In this document: positions 17,004 through 24,893 of the stretch, in pieces
How positions within the stretch are numbered: position 1 is the stretch's first letter
Layout of the letters: each line of letters opens with the position of its first letter
Assembly (NCBI GenBank): GCA_964545855.1
Contig: CAZJHD010000010.1
Location: 1-64,000 of the forward strand
DNA: 64,000 nt
Direction of reading: 5' to 3'
Source of the DNA: CAZJHD01 sp964545855
GTDB lineage: Bacteria > Planctomycetota > UBA1135 > JACQFD01
Notes under the pieces: generated by a model
Database searches by the model: none
The model's input: the letters and a program-made list of their open reading frames with translations, nothing else
What the model was told of the DNA's origin: nothing
Position numbers and translations under genes: made by a program

Positions 17004-18037
17004 TGGGGCTCCTCACGGGTCTGCTTCCACGTTTCGGCCAGCCGCGACGCGGCTCGAATGGCCTCGAGAAGATTGGTCGCGTCGGCGCGATTCTGACCGG
17101 CTCGATCGAATCCGGCGCCGTGAATGACGGAGACGCGAAGGTGGGGAGCGCCCGCCAGCACCGTGACGGCGCGATCGGAAGCGATGGCCTTGGCTGCGAT
17201 CAGTCCCTGATCGTGGAAGAGAGCCAGCACACCGTCGAACTCGCCACGGGCCGCGCGCCCGAAGAGGGAGTCGGCCGGCAGCGGCCCGACGACGTCGGTG
17301 CCCGACGCGCGCGCGTCGCTCACGGCCGGCCCGAGGATGTCATCGTCCTCCGTCCCGAAGATCCCCCCCTCTCCTGCATGCGGATTGAAACCCGCGAGCG
17401 CGAGGCGCGGACCCACGAGCCCCATCCGCTCGAGCGTCTCGCGGAGCACCTGGAGGTGATCCACCACCGTTTCACGGCGGACCGCGTCGAGGGCGTGGCG
17501 CAGGGGCAGGTGTCTCGTGAGGAGCAGCACGCGCAGGCGGTCGGCCACCACCAGCATGCCGAATCGAGAAACGCCCCATCGCTCGCCGAGGAGCTGCGTC
17601 TGGCCTTCGACTTCACTCCCGGCCGCGCGCAGGGACGTCTTGTGGACGGGTGCGGTCACGAGTCCGTCGAGCTTCCCCTCGGCGCACAGGTCCGCGCCGA
17701 GCTCCAGGGCCTGGAGCGCGACGCGTCCGCAGTCCGCGGACACGAGTCCGGGCCGCAGATCGTGGACGCGTGCCGCCACGGGAAGGAGCGGCACGACTCC
17801 GGGCTCGTCGACGTCATCGGTGAGCCCCGCCAGAACGCGGATGTCCAGGGCCGCGCCCAATCGTTTCCGATAGAAGCGGAGGCATTCCTCGTCTCCGATC
17901 GCAATGACGCGCGCCGCGGCGTGCAAGCCGGGATCCTGGAAAGCGCGCAGGACGATCTCTGGCCCGACTCCCGCCGGGTCGCCGATCGTGAGGCCGAGGC
18001 GGGGCCGGCTCAGGCGGCGCGTTGCGGGGTGAGCCAT
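17000..18037 (-). CDS. pdxA: 4-hydroxythreonine-4-phosphate dehydrogenase
   Basis: The ATG at 18037 gives 345 residues, close to the usual 330. PdxA oxidises 4-phosphohydroxy-L-threonine with NAD(P) in the DXP-dependent pathway to pyridoxal phosphate. The motifs are present in order: LTIGDPAGVGPEI near the N-terminus, LVTAPVHKTSLRAAG (substrate-binding His/Lys), LLLTRHLPLRHAL, GFNPHAGEGGIFGTED and LFHDQGLIAAKAIA with metal-ligand histidines, then GAGFDRAGQNRADATNLLEA. The stop overlaps the TTG of the PLP-dependent aminotransferase by four bases, so the two proteins are probably co-expressed, linking cofactor synthesis with a cofactor user. A terminator-like hairpin lies upstream at 18148-18171. 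Confidence 0.95.
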   Translation of the reverse strand: MAHPATRRLSRPRLGLTIGDPAGVGPEIVLRAFQDPGLHAAARVIAIGDEECLRFYRKRLGAALDIRVLAGLTDDVDEPGVVPLLPVAARVHDLRPGLVSADCGRVALQALELGADLCAEGKLDGLVTAPVHKTSLRAAGSEVEGQTQLLGERWGVSRFGMLVVADRLRVLLLTRHLPLRHALDAVRRETVVDHLQVLRETLERMGLVGPRLALAGFNPHAGEGGIFGTEDDDILGPAVSDARASGTDVVGPLPADSLFGRAARGEFDGVLALFHDQGLIAAKAIASDRAVTVLAGAPHLRVSVIHGAGFDRAGQNRADATNLLEAIRAASRLAETWKQTREEPH

Positions 18038-18147
18038 GCCGAGAGACGCCTCATCGCGGGCTGCTCATGCTTCCCACGCGACCCCCGGTCTCGAGAATCC
18101 TCGCGCGGCGGGTTCCGTCGCGCGAGCCGTGGCCGCGCGAGACGTAG

Positions 18148-18171
18148 CGCAGGGCGCCGTGGCGCCCTGCG
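18148..18171 (-). terminator. Terminator-like hairpin below the sigma/TPR operon
   Basis: CGCAGGGCGCC (18148-18158) and GGCGCCCTGCG (18161-18171) form a perfect 11-base inverted repeat with 2 central bases, folding as a 10-bp stem with a CGTG loop. It is 73 bases beyond the stop of the minus-strand gene 18244-18762 and 111 bases before pdxA, so it probably separates the two transcripts. Confidence 0.5.
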
Positions 18172-18243
18172 TGGATCCGCCCCGTGTCACCCACGGAACG
18201 ATGGATGCGTGGAGGCAGCGGGAGACTCAGTTGGATCCCGCCT

Positions 18244-18762
18244 TCAGATCGCCGTGGGGACCGCGAAGGTGCCGACGATCGAACCGTCGACGCCGATGAA
18301 CTGCAGCCGGAGGCTCTTCAGCTTGAGCTTCGCGACGTCCTCGAGGTTGACGAAGACGAAGGGAGATCCCGAGACGAGGAAGCTGCCGGACGCCGGAATT
18401 CCGTTGGCGATCCAGAGGAAGGCGATGGCGCCGGAGCCGGCGGGCGCTGCGAGGACACCGATCGGAGTCGAGGTCGTGAACGGCACGATCGATCCGCCGA
18501 GGATCGAGGACGCTCCGGTGGAGGTGTTCTTGTACATCGGCAGCGAGCCGATCGTTCCGCCTGCGCCACCACCCGGCGCGAGAGGCTGGGACGCCGCTTT
18601 CCAGCTGCTGCCCGGCGCGACGAACTCGTCGTTCCCCGCCTCGGAACTCGCGAAGGTGTCCCCGCAGCCGTCCGTCTGGGCGACCAGACTCGCAGTGCCG
18701 AAGGACCAGCAAGCCAACGAGGCGAGCGCGAGACCACGGAGCCACTTGGGGGTCTGCTTCAT
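18244..18762 (-). CDS. Small secreted protein of unknown function
   Basis: The ATG at 18762 gives 172 residues. The beginning MKQTPKWLRGLALASLACWS followed by FGTASLVAQTD is a classical signal peptide with an Ala-x-Ala-like cleavage region. The mature part is rich in Gly, Ser and Ala with beta-type segments (FVAPGSSWKAAS, GSFLVSGSPFVFVNLEDVAK) and resembles the short exported proteins with a terminal beta domain found in planctomycete genomes (inference). No enzymatic motif is visible. It is the third gene after an ECF sigma factor and a zinc-finger TPR protein and could be a target or a co-regulated envelope component. Confidence 0.6.
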   Translation of the reverse strand: MKQTPKWLRGLALASLACWSFGTASLVAQTDGCGDTFASSEAGNDEFVAPGSSWKAASQPLAPGGGAGGTIGSLPMYKNTSTGASSILGGSIVPFTTSTPIGVLAAPAGSGAIAFLWIANGIPASGSFLVSGSPFVFVNLEDVAKLKLKSLRLQFIGVDGSIVGTFAVPTAI

Positions 18763-18775
18763 GGAGCGATCAGGG

Positions 18776-19822
18776 TCAGTTCGTCTGTCCGAGGAGGGCG
18801 GGAATCCGTCGCTCCACGTCCGCACGAAACTCCGGCCGAGTCCGTAGAGCCTCGCGCAAGGGAGCACAATTGGCAAGCTTCGCGCGCACCTCGGCAATCC
18901 GCTCCGGGAAGCGCCGGCCCAGCGTCGCGAGTGCGTCCGCGGCCAGGGAGAACTCCCCTCGGTGAGCTCGGATGACGGCCAAGTTGAAGTAAGTGAAGTA
19001 GAAGCGGGTGTCGCGCTCTGGGAGGCGTCGATTGAGGAGCCGATCGATCACCACGAGGGCGGCGTCGAAGTCGCCCTGCTCCTCGTGGATCGTCACGAGT
19101 TGGGCCCCGGCATGACCGCGATTCTCGGCATTCCGAGCGGTCTCGAAGACCCGCTGGAACTCGCGAGCCGCGCTCACCAGGTCTCCGGCAACCTTGTAGT
19201 GGAAGCCGAGATAGAGCCGCGCCTCCGCGAAGTTCGGGCGCAGCCGAAGCGCCTCGTCCAGGAGCACGCGCGCCCGTTCCCGAAGGTCCGCATCCGAGCC
19301 GAGGGCGCGCTCCAAGAGGCGGCCGGCCTCGACCCAGTCGTATCCCGCATAGCGTCCCTCACCGCGCGCGAGAATCCGGCGAACGAGCCCCCTGCCATGG
19401 ACTGCCGTCGCATCGACGGCCACTGGCTGACGGAAGACCTCGGTCCGGTAGCTGGAGTCCACCGAGATCAAGAGGTACGCCTTTGCGAGGCGATACAGGA
19501 CCGCGGCGAAACGGCGGAACGCCGCCTTCCCCATCACCCGATGTGCGAGCTTCCGGCTCGCCTCCGACTGGAAAGTCGCGGCGGCATCCTTCTCGTCGAG
19601 CATCTGCTCGAAAGCATTCACCGTGATCGTCGCCACGTCGCGATGGCAGCGAGCCATCTCGCGCATCGTCTGGAAGAACGTTCGACAGGGGTCGCAGATC
19701 TCGAGGTGGACGACGAGCCTGCGCGCGACCGTCTCGTCGACTTCGCCATCGACCAGGGCAGAGAGATCGGCCGCGAACGGGTAGCAGGGCTCGTTCGGAG
19801 ACGGTCGGTTGTGCGTGGTCAC
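18776..19822 (-). CDS. TPR protein with anti-sigma-type zinc finger
   Basis: I place the start at GTG 19822 (348 residues); an ATG at 19855 would overlap the sigma gene by 17 bases. Near residue 35 the protein has a zf-HC2-like motif H-x3-C-x2-C (HLEICDPCRTFF) preceded by LSALVDGEVDE, the hallmark of anti-sigma factors such as the ZAS family. The rest (about 150-345) is TPR-like helical repeats, for example ARLYLGFHYKVAGDLVSAAR and YFTYFNLAVIRAHRGEFSLA. No transmembrane segment is evident, so it is probably cytoplasmic. Directly following an ECF sigma factor gene, it is likely to bind and control that sigma factor, with the TPRs as a sensing or scaffold part (inference). Confidence 0.75.
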   Translation of the reverse strand: MTTHNRPSPNEPCYPFAADLSALVDGEVDETVARRLVVHLEICDPCRTFFQTMREMARCHRDVATITVNAFEQMLDEKDAAATFQSEASRKLAHRVMGKAAFRRFAAVLYRLAKAYLLISVDSSYRTEVFRQPVAVDATAVHGRGLVRRILARGEGRYAGYDWVEAGRLLERALGSDADLRERARVLLDEALRLRPNFAEARLYLGFHYKVAGDLVSAAREFQRVFETARNAENRGHAGAQLVTIHEEQGDFDAALVVIDRLLNRRLPERDTRFYFTYFNLAVIRAHRGEFSLAADALATLGRRFPERIAEVRAKLANCAPLREALRTRPEFRADVERRIPALLGQTN

Positions 19823-19838
19823 GAGCGTTCTCGAGGTT

Positions 19839-20612
19839 TCAGGCGACCGCCTCACCGAGCGTGATTCCCGCCACGGCGAATCGCCGACGCATCGTCCGGT
19901 ACATCTTCCTCCGCGCCCTAAAGATCAGCATCTTCAGGTTCTCGAGCTTGATCGAGAGTGCAGCCGAAGCATCGCGATAGCAGAGTCCCTCGACCTCGAC
20001 GAGTTGGAGCGCCTGCTGCTCCCGGCGGGAAAGCCCCGTGTAGGCGTCCAGGTACATCGAGAGAGTGATGACGTATGCCCGCCGAACTTCTCCGATGCCT
20101 TCGGTCTCCATCGACTCGTGGAGCGGCGACTCGACGCGATCATCGGCACGGGCCGCGAGCTCCTCGCCGATGTATTCGAATCGAACGGGGCGGCACGACG
20201 ATCGGAGGTGCTTGAGCACCGTGTTCCGGATGATCGTGTTCGTCCAATGGCGAAACGCTTCCGGCTTTCCCCCGTCGAATCGGTGCGGGTACCGATAGAT
20301 GTTGAGGAAGACCTCCTGAAGGACGTCTCCCGCTTCGAGCAATCCTCGGTACGAGCGAATCCGATTCTGGATCGAGTAGAGGAATCCCTGCTGATTCAGC
20401 TCGAAAAGGAGCGCGAAGACATCGGCGTCTCCCGTGTCCTTGAACGCGTCCATCAGACGCGTGTTGATGAAGTCCTTGCTTCCGTCGAACCCATCCGCGT
20501 CGAGCGCGTTGCTCGCCTCGTCGAGGCGGTTTCGTGGGGCGATGGTGCTCAATCGCCGGAGTCGCGCAGCGATCTCCTCGCGAGCCGGGAACGTCGTGAC
20601 GAGCGGATCCAT
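19839..20612 (-). CDS. ECF-type RNA polymerase sigma factor
   Basis: The ATG at 20612 has GGAG 8 bases upstream and gives 257 residues. Region 2 is visible as LLEAGDVLQEVFLNIYRYPH followed by FRHWTNTIIRNTVLKHLR (core binding and -10 recognition helix). Region 4 is LSRREQQALQLVEVEGLCYR, with the helix-turn-helix DASAALSIKLENLKMLIFRA before RRKMYRTMRR. An N-terminal extension of about 60 residues precedes region 2. The gene heads a three-gene unit with a zinc-finger TPR protein (probable regulator) and a secreted protein. Its promoter is within the 302-base region shared with queG. Confidence 0.88.
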   Translation of the reverse strand: MDPLVTTFPAREEIAARLRRLSTIAPRNRLDEASNALDADGFDGSKDFINTRLMDAFKDTGDADVFALLFELNQQGFLYSIQNRIRSYRGLLEAGDVLQEVFLNIYRYPHRFDGGKPEAFRHWTNTIIRNTVLKHLRSSCRPVRFEYIGEELAARADDRVESPLHESMETEGIGEVRRAYVITLSMYLDAYTGLSRREQQALQLVEVEGLCYRDASAALSIKLENLKMLIFRARRKMYRTMRRRFAVAGITLGEAVA

Positions 20613-20914
20613 CAGGAGGGCTCCAATGGACTGAAGTGATCGCGAAGGACTGGGGTCCGTCCTTCGCGAGACCGCGGCATCGCCGCCAGCCGCGACTCCC
20701 GCGAGTATCGCACGGGGGCAGCAGGAGAGCGCACGATTCCGAAGAGAACCGAGCCAGAGCCGCCGAGAGGGTTCGTCGGCTTCGTGCGGCGTTGTAGGCG
20801 CACGTGAAGAGTCGGTAACCGGGACTTTCGAATTCCCCTCCGGACCCCCACCCTGAGACCGGCGCATCTGGATCCGAGCCGCGGCCGCCAGAGATCGACC
20901 CTGCGTCGACCCCG
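20613..20914. other. Divergent intergenic region, sigma factor and queG
   Basis: This 302-base stretch separates the minus-strand sigma gene from plus-strand queG and must contain both promoters. I see no convincing -35/-10 pair, repeat or small gene in it. Confidence 0.5.
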
Positions 20915-21976
20915 ATGCCTCCGTCCACTCCGCCCGCCGAATTGCCCGACGAATCCAAGGACCTGCGCAAGACCATCGAGGGGATGGCGCACGCCGAGGG
21001 ATTCGATCTCGTCGGTCTCTCCCCGATCTCGCCTCCGCCGGACGCGGAACGATTCGATCGGTACCTCGCCGAGGGACGGCACGGCGAGATGCGCTACTTG
21101 GAGCGATTCCGCGATCGCATCGTCGACCCCTCTGGGGTCCTACCGGAGGCGCGGTCGATCTTGTCCGTCGCCGTGAACCATGCGAGGGCGCCCGGCGGCT
21201 TTCGAGGAGGAGGCCGCGTCGCCCGATACGCCCTCGGACGCGACTACCACCGCGTCCTCGAGAGCATGCTCCGGCGTCTGGCGAGAAGGCTCTCCGATGC
21301 AGGGGTCGCGACGAGCTTCCGCGCGATCGCCGACGCCGGACCCGCGCTGGAGCGCTCGCTGGCCGTTCGCGCGGGGATCGGATTCGCGTCCAAGAGCGCC
21401 AATCTCCTGAACCACCGCTTCGGTCCGTGGCTCTTCCTCGGCGAACTCTTCCTCGACGTCGAAGCGCCCACGGAGCTCCCACACCCCGCTCCCGGATCCT
21501 GCGGAACCTGCTCCCTCTGCATCGAGCGATGCCCCACTGGGGCGATTCTCGAGCCGGGGCGAATCGACGCTCGCCTGTGCATCTCCTACCTCACGATCGA
21601 ACTCCGTGGTCCGATTCCGGAAGCCCTTCGGCCTTCGATCGGCGACTGGGTCTTCGGCTGCGACGTCTGCTCCGAGGTCTGCCCCTTCGGAACCGACGCT
21701 CCCGACGCGTCGAGTCGATTCGGAACCCACTCCGCTCTGGACCAGAGCCTCGAGGATCTCCTCCGCATCGATGACGCGGAGTTCGCTCGTCGCTTCGAGG
21801 GCTCACCGATGCGACGGGCGAAGCGAATCGGCCTCGCGCGCAACGCGGCGATCGCTCTCGGAAACCTCCGAAGGGCGGAAGCACGTTCGCTTCTTCGTCA
21901 TGTCTCGCGGAACGATCCGTCGGAAGTCGTGCGCGATGCGGCCGAGTGGGCAAGCCGCCAGTTAGAAGAGAAATAG
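20915..21976 (+). CDS. queG: Epoxyqueuosine reductase
   Basis: The product is 353 residues. QueG uses cobalamin and two 4Fe-4S clusters to reduce epoxyqueuosine to queuosine in tRNA, the last step of the pathway, in the cytoplasm. The N-terminal domain has ILSVAVNHA and RVARYALGRDYHRVLE, then the catalytic region DAGPALERSLAVRAGIGFAS. Cluster motifs are GSCGTCSLCIERCPTGAI (about residue 195) and FGCDVCSEVCPFG (about residue 249). The C-terminus carries HEAT-like repeats (ARNAAIALGNLRRAEARSLL), which in the family bind the tRNA anticodon stem. QueA, which makes its substrate, is encoded about 8 kb away at 29791-30843. Confidence 0.95.
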   Translation: MPPSTPPAELPDESKDLRKTIEGMAHAEGFDLVGLSPISPPPDAERFDRYLAEGRHGEMRYLERFRDRIVDPSGVLPEARSILSVAVNHARAPGGFRGGGRVARYALGRDYHRVLESMLRRLARRLSDAGVATSFRAIADAGPALERSLAVRAGIGFASKSANLLNHRFGPWLFLGELFLDVEAPTELPHPAPGSCGTCSLCIERCPTGAILEPGRIDARLCISYLTIELRGPIPEALRPSIGDWVFGCDVCSEVCPFGTDAPDASSRFGTHSALDQSLEDLLRIDDAEFARRFEGSPMRRAKRIGLARNAAIALGNLRRAEARSLLRHVSRNDPSEVVRDAAEWASRQLEEK

Positions 21977-22378
21977 AAGTGATGATGACATTAAGTCGAA
22001 GGCCGCCGCTCCCCTGAGAGCTCCGCGCCGCAGGAGTTTCGTCGACCCGGCGCGACAGTACGTCGTGCCGCCACGACCCATTCGGAAGCGACGAAATGGC
22101 AGCTACTTCTGTGTAATTGCCGGCCTTCCTACGAATTTCCTTTGCCGCATTCGAGGATCCTGTCTACGCTTCGCGACGCCAGTCGGGGTCTTCCGCCGCC
22201 AAGGGTGGACAGCTCCGAGCCAGCTCAAGATATTGATTCTACTCGAGTTAGAGTGAATCAGGACTGAGCTTGGGAGGGATGGCGCGAACCTTGTCTTGCA
22301 TGGTTCGCAAGTCGGGCCTTCGACATGGCCCGAAGATGCCCTACACCTCTTCGAGGCTCCCTCCAGAGCACCGCACCG
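21977..22378. other. Long intergenic region
   Basis: These 402 bases are visibly less GC-rich than the surroundings, for example around 22215-22270 and 21975-22000. The only open frame of any length (22065-22256) has a basic, cysteine-containing product without family features, no ribosome site and unusual codon use. I cannot assign any gene, RNA or repeat. Confidence 0.45.
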
Positions 22379-22618
22379 ATGGCTGACTACCTCGACTTCT
22401 ACACCGAGAAGAAGCACTGCCGGCACTGTCAGCGGTACGTCCCATTCCTGACTTCGTTGAATCGGTCGTATTGCGCGGTCTGCGGAGAGGTCGTGAATCT
22501 GTTCTCGAAGGAGGACTGGAAGAAGTTCCGGCGGCAGAACGCGGCCGCGGCGACCCCCAAGAAGAAGAGCTTCCTGCACCCAACGGGCAAGAAGAAGCGA
22601 GCCGCGAACGGTAGTTGA
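22379..22618 (+). CDS. Small zinc-ribbon protein
   Basis: The ATG at 22379 gives 79 residues. Two CxxC pairs (C14-x2-C17 and C32-x2-C35, in HCRHCQRY and SYCAVCGEVV) form a zinc ribbon. It is followed by an amphipathic helix FSKEDWKKFRRQN and a very basic tail rich in Lys (PKKKSF, GKKKRA). The basic tail suggests nucleic-acid binding (inference). No specific family is recognised. It stands alone between queG and the DUF547 gene on the plus strand. Confidence 0.68.
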   Translation: MADYLDFYTEKKHCRHCQRYVPFLTSLNRSYCAVCGEVVNLFSKEDWKKFRRQNAAAATPKKKSFLHPTGKKKRAANGS

Positions 22619-22790
22619 TGCACTCCGCGGCGTCGGGCGGACGCCCCAGAGGGACGCAGCACCAGGGAGTCGCCGCCGATCGGCTCCCGAGGAGAATCTC
22701 CTCCTTTGGCGACCTCGATCCTGGACAGAGGGAGACGCGAGGCCCCGCGTCATCCAAGAGCGCCGCTGAGGCGATGGCTATCCTGCAGCC

Positions 22791-23651
22791 ATGAAGGCCT
22801 CTGCCTGGGCTTCGCTTCTCGTTTCGAGTGTCGTCGCGATCGCGGCTTGGGAGCGACAGGATCCCGCCTCGGATCGTCCCGTGGGCAACGAGATCGAGCG
22901 CGCGGTTCAGCAAGCCATCGCCTCGGGCACCGAGAGCTTCGACCACTCCGTCTTCGACGGAGTCCTCGCTGCCGCTGTCGATGACCGCGGCCTCGTCGAC
23001 TACGCCGGCATGCGAGAACGCCCCGAAGCGCTGGCCGACTACGTGAAGCGTCTGGAGAAGGCGCCCGTCGCATCGCTCGCGGCCCCCGAGGCGAAGGTGC
23101 TCCTCATCAACGCGTACAACGCCTTCACCCTTTCATGGATCGTCGCCGCGAGAGAGGACCTCGCATCGATCCGTGACACGCTGGACCCCTGGAGCGCGAA
23201 ACGCTGGAGCCTGGGCGGTCACTCCGTCTCTCTCGACGAGATCGAGCATGGCCTCCTCCGCACGCAGTTCCCCGATCCGAGGATCCACTTCGCCGTGAAC
23301 TGCGCGTCCCTCGGGTGTCCACCCCTACGCGCCCGAGCGTTCGTGGCCGCGACGCTCGAGAAAGACCTCGACGAACACGTGAGGTCGAGTCTTCGCCGTG
23401 AGGGCTTGGTGCGACGGCAGGACGACGGACTCGTCTTGAACCGGATCTTCGAGTGGTTCGCCTCGGACTTCGATCGCGCAGGCGGCGTGCGGGGCTTCTT
23501 GTCGAAGTTCGCGAGCGGAGACGTGATCGATCTCCTGCGGGAACGAGGCGTCGAGACGCCTCTGCATTTCGCCGAATACGATTGGCGTCTCAATCGACAG
23601 CCGGCGAAGGAGCACGTCGAGAGCGCGGAGAAGAAGCGGAAGGACGTGTAG
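22791..23651 (+). CDS. DUF547 domain-containing secreted protein
   Basis: The ATG at 22791 gives 286 residues with a signal-like N-terminus (MKASAWASLLVSSVVAIAAW). The DUF547 core is recognisable: VDYAGMRERPEALADYVKRL, LLINAYNAFTLSWIV, WSLGGHSVSLDEIEHGLLR and PRIHFAVNCASLGCPPLRARA, then LVLNRIFEWFASDF. The family is widespread in environmental bacteria and plants; its biochemical role is not established. The conserved Cys and His residues in the IHFAVNCASLGCP block could be catalytic or metal-binding. It converges on the TPR gene ending at 23730, with 78 bases between. Confidence 0.85.
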   Translation: MKASAWASLLVSSVVAIAAWERQDPASDRPVGNEIERAVQQAIASGTESFDHSVFDGVLAAAVDDRGLVDYAGMRERPEALADYVKRLEKAPVASLAAPEAKVLLINAYNAFTLSWIVAAREDLASIRDTLDPWSAKRWSLGGHSVSLDEIEHGLLRTQFPDPRIHFAVNCASLGCPPLRARAFVAATLEKDLDEHVRSSLRREGLVRRQDDGLVLNRIFEWFASDFDRAGGVRGFLSKFASGDVIDLLRERGVETPLHFAEYDWRLNRQPAKEHVESAEKKRKDV

Positions 23652-23729
23652 CTACCCGTTCAGGCCAAGGTCTTCGATTCCGCCTCTCGAAGTCGAATCG
23701 TCGAGCTCCGCCGATGGGAGCGGCGCGGA

Positions 23730-24893
23730 TCAGCCGCCCTTCGATCCGGCGGGGGCGGATGCGGGCGTCTCCGAGGAACTCGGCGAAGAACTCGGCGGCG
23801 CCGGGTCCCGCCCCGAGATCTTCCGGAAGATCACCGCCACTTCGTTCGCTCCCTCGGTGTTCCCGAGCTGCTTGCGTACGAACCACAGCGCCTCCCAACA
23901 GGCGATGTCGTTCGACTGCCCATTCAGCCACTCAACGAGGCTGGCCTCCGCGGCGGCTCCGCTGCCGTTCGCGAGGAGCGAAAGTGCGCGACTCGCCCGG
24001 ACGCGCCCGTCGAGCCGCGAGAGCCGCAGCGCCCGATCCCAGACATCGCGCGCGCTCTCACTGTCTCCGAGCGCATCGAAACGCGCTCCCAGGGCAACCA
24101 GCGTGGCGACGTCGAAGGGCTCCACGAGCAGCCGATTGCGCAGCGTGTCGATGGCCGCGCGATGATCGGCGAGGAATCGCTGTCGATCGACGGCCGCGTG
24201 GCTCTTGTCGAGCTCCCCGAGGAGTCGGTAGCACTTCGCGAGCTCGAACTCGACGTCGGGTTCGAAGGGGTCCTTTCGGCGCGCCAGCTCCATGTACGGG
24301 AGCGCGCTCCAAGGCTGGCCCTTCCGCATCAGCACGCGCCCCAAACCGAGGATGCAGGGCGGGAAGTCGGGATCGAGTGCGAGCGCCTTCCGAAGCGCCT
24401 CCTCCGCTGGATCGAGGTCACCCAGCTTCTCGAGCGCGTTCCCGAGGCCCCAGAGCGCACGACGATTGCGCGGGTTGGCCTCGACGACCTTGCGATACCA
24501 GTCGGCCGCCTCCTGAAACTTCCCGAGCGCCGCGAAGCAGTGCCCGACGGACTGCGCATTCCCGAGAGCGGACTTCTGCAGGTCCGGAGGGGCGAGGTCG
24601 AGCCCCTTTCGATAGGCCTCGATCGAATCGCCGTACCGGCGCAGTCGGTAGAGCACGATCCCTAGGCGGATGTGGATGTCGGCACGCTCCGGCGCGAGAT
24701 CGAGCGCCGCTCGTAGCTCCCGCTCCGCCCGAGGATAGTCACGCTGTCGGTACGCCTGATCCGCGACGTTGATTCGGGCGTCCGCCGGAGTCCTTGCAGC
24801 GGGAGCCGAGGCTGCCGGCGGCACGTCCTCGTCCCCGCCGTTGTCTTGGCGGGCTGGGAGCATCAAGAGCGGTAGCAGGAAGAGCGGATTCAT
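23730..24893 (-). CDS. Secreted TPR protein
   Basis: The ATG at 24893 overlaps the stop of the upstream ASPIC/UnbV gene (ATGA). The 387-residue product starts with MNPLFLLPLLMLPARQD, a probable signal peptide, then a Pro/Ala linker. TPR repeats follow, including ADQAYRQRDYPRAERELRAA, VLYRLRRYGDSIEAYRKGLD, WYRKVVEANPRNRRALWGLG and ALEKLGDLDPAEEALRKALA. The tail is Ser/Pro/Ala rich. TPRs mediate protein-protein contacts, and pairing with a secreted ASPIC/UnbV protein is common in these lineages, so a joint periplasmic or surface assembly is plausible (inference). Confidence 0.8.
   Translation of the reverse strand: MNPLFLLPLLMLPARQDNGGDEDVPPAASAPAARTPADARINVADQAYRQRDYPRAERELRAALDLAPERADIHIRLGIVLYRLRRYGDSIEAYRKGLDLAPPDLQKSALGNAQSVGHCFAALGKFQEAADWYRKVVEANPRNRRALWGLGNALEKLGDLDPAEEALRKALALDPDFPPCILGLGRVLMRKGQPWSALPYMELARRKDPFEPDVEFELAKCYRLLGELDKSHAAVDRQRFLADHRAAIDTLRNRLLVEPFDVATLVALGARFDALGDSESARDVWDRALRLSRLDGRVRASRALSLLANGSGAAAEASLVEWLNGQSNDIACWEALWFVRKQLGNTEGANEVAVIFRKISGRDPAPPSSSPSSSETPASAPAGSKGG

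Noticed and set aside
22065..22256. 63-codon open frame in the queG-downstream gap
   Set aside because: No ribosome site, no family features and atypical codon use.
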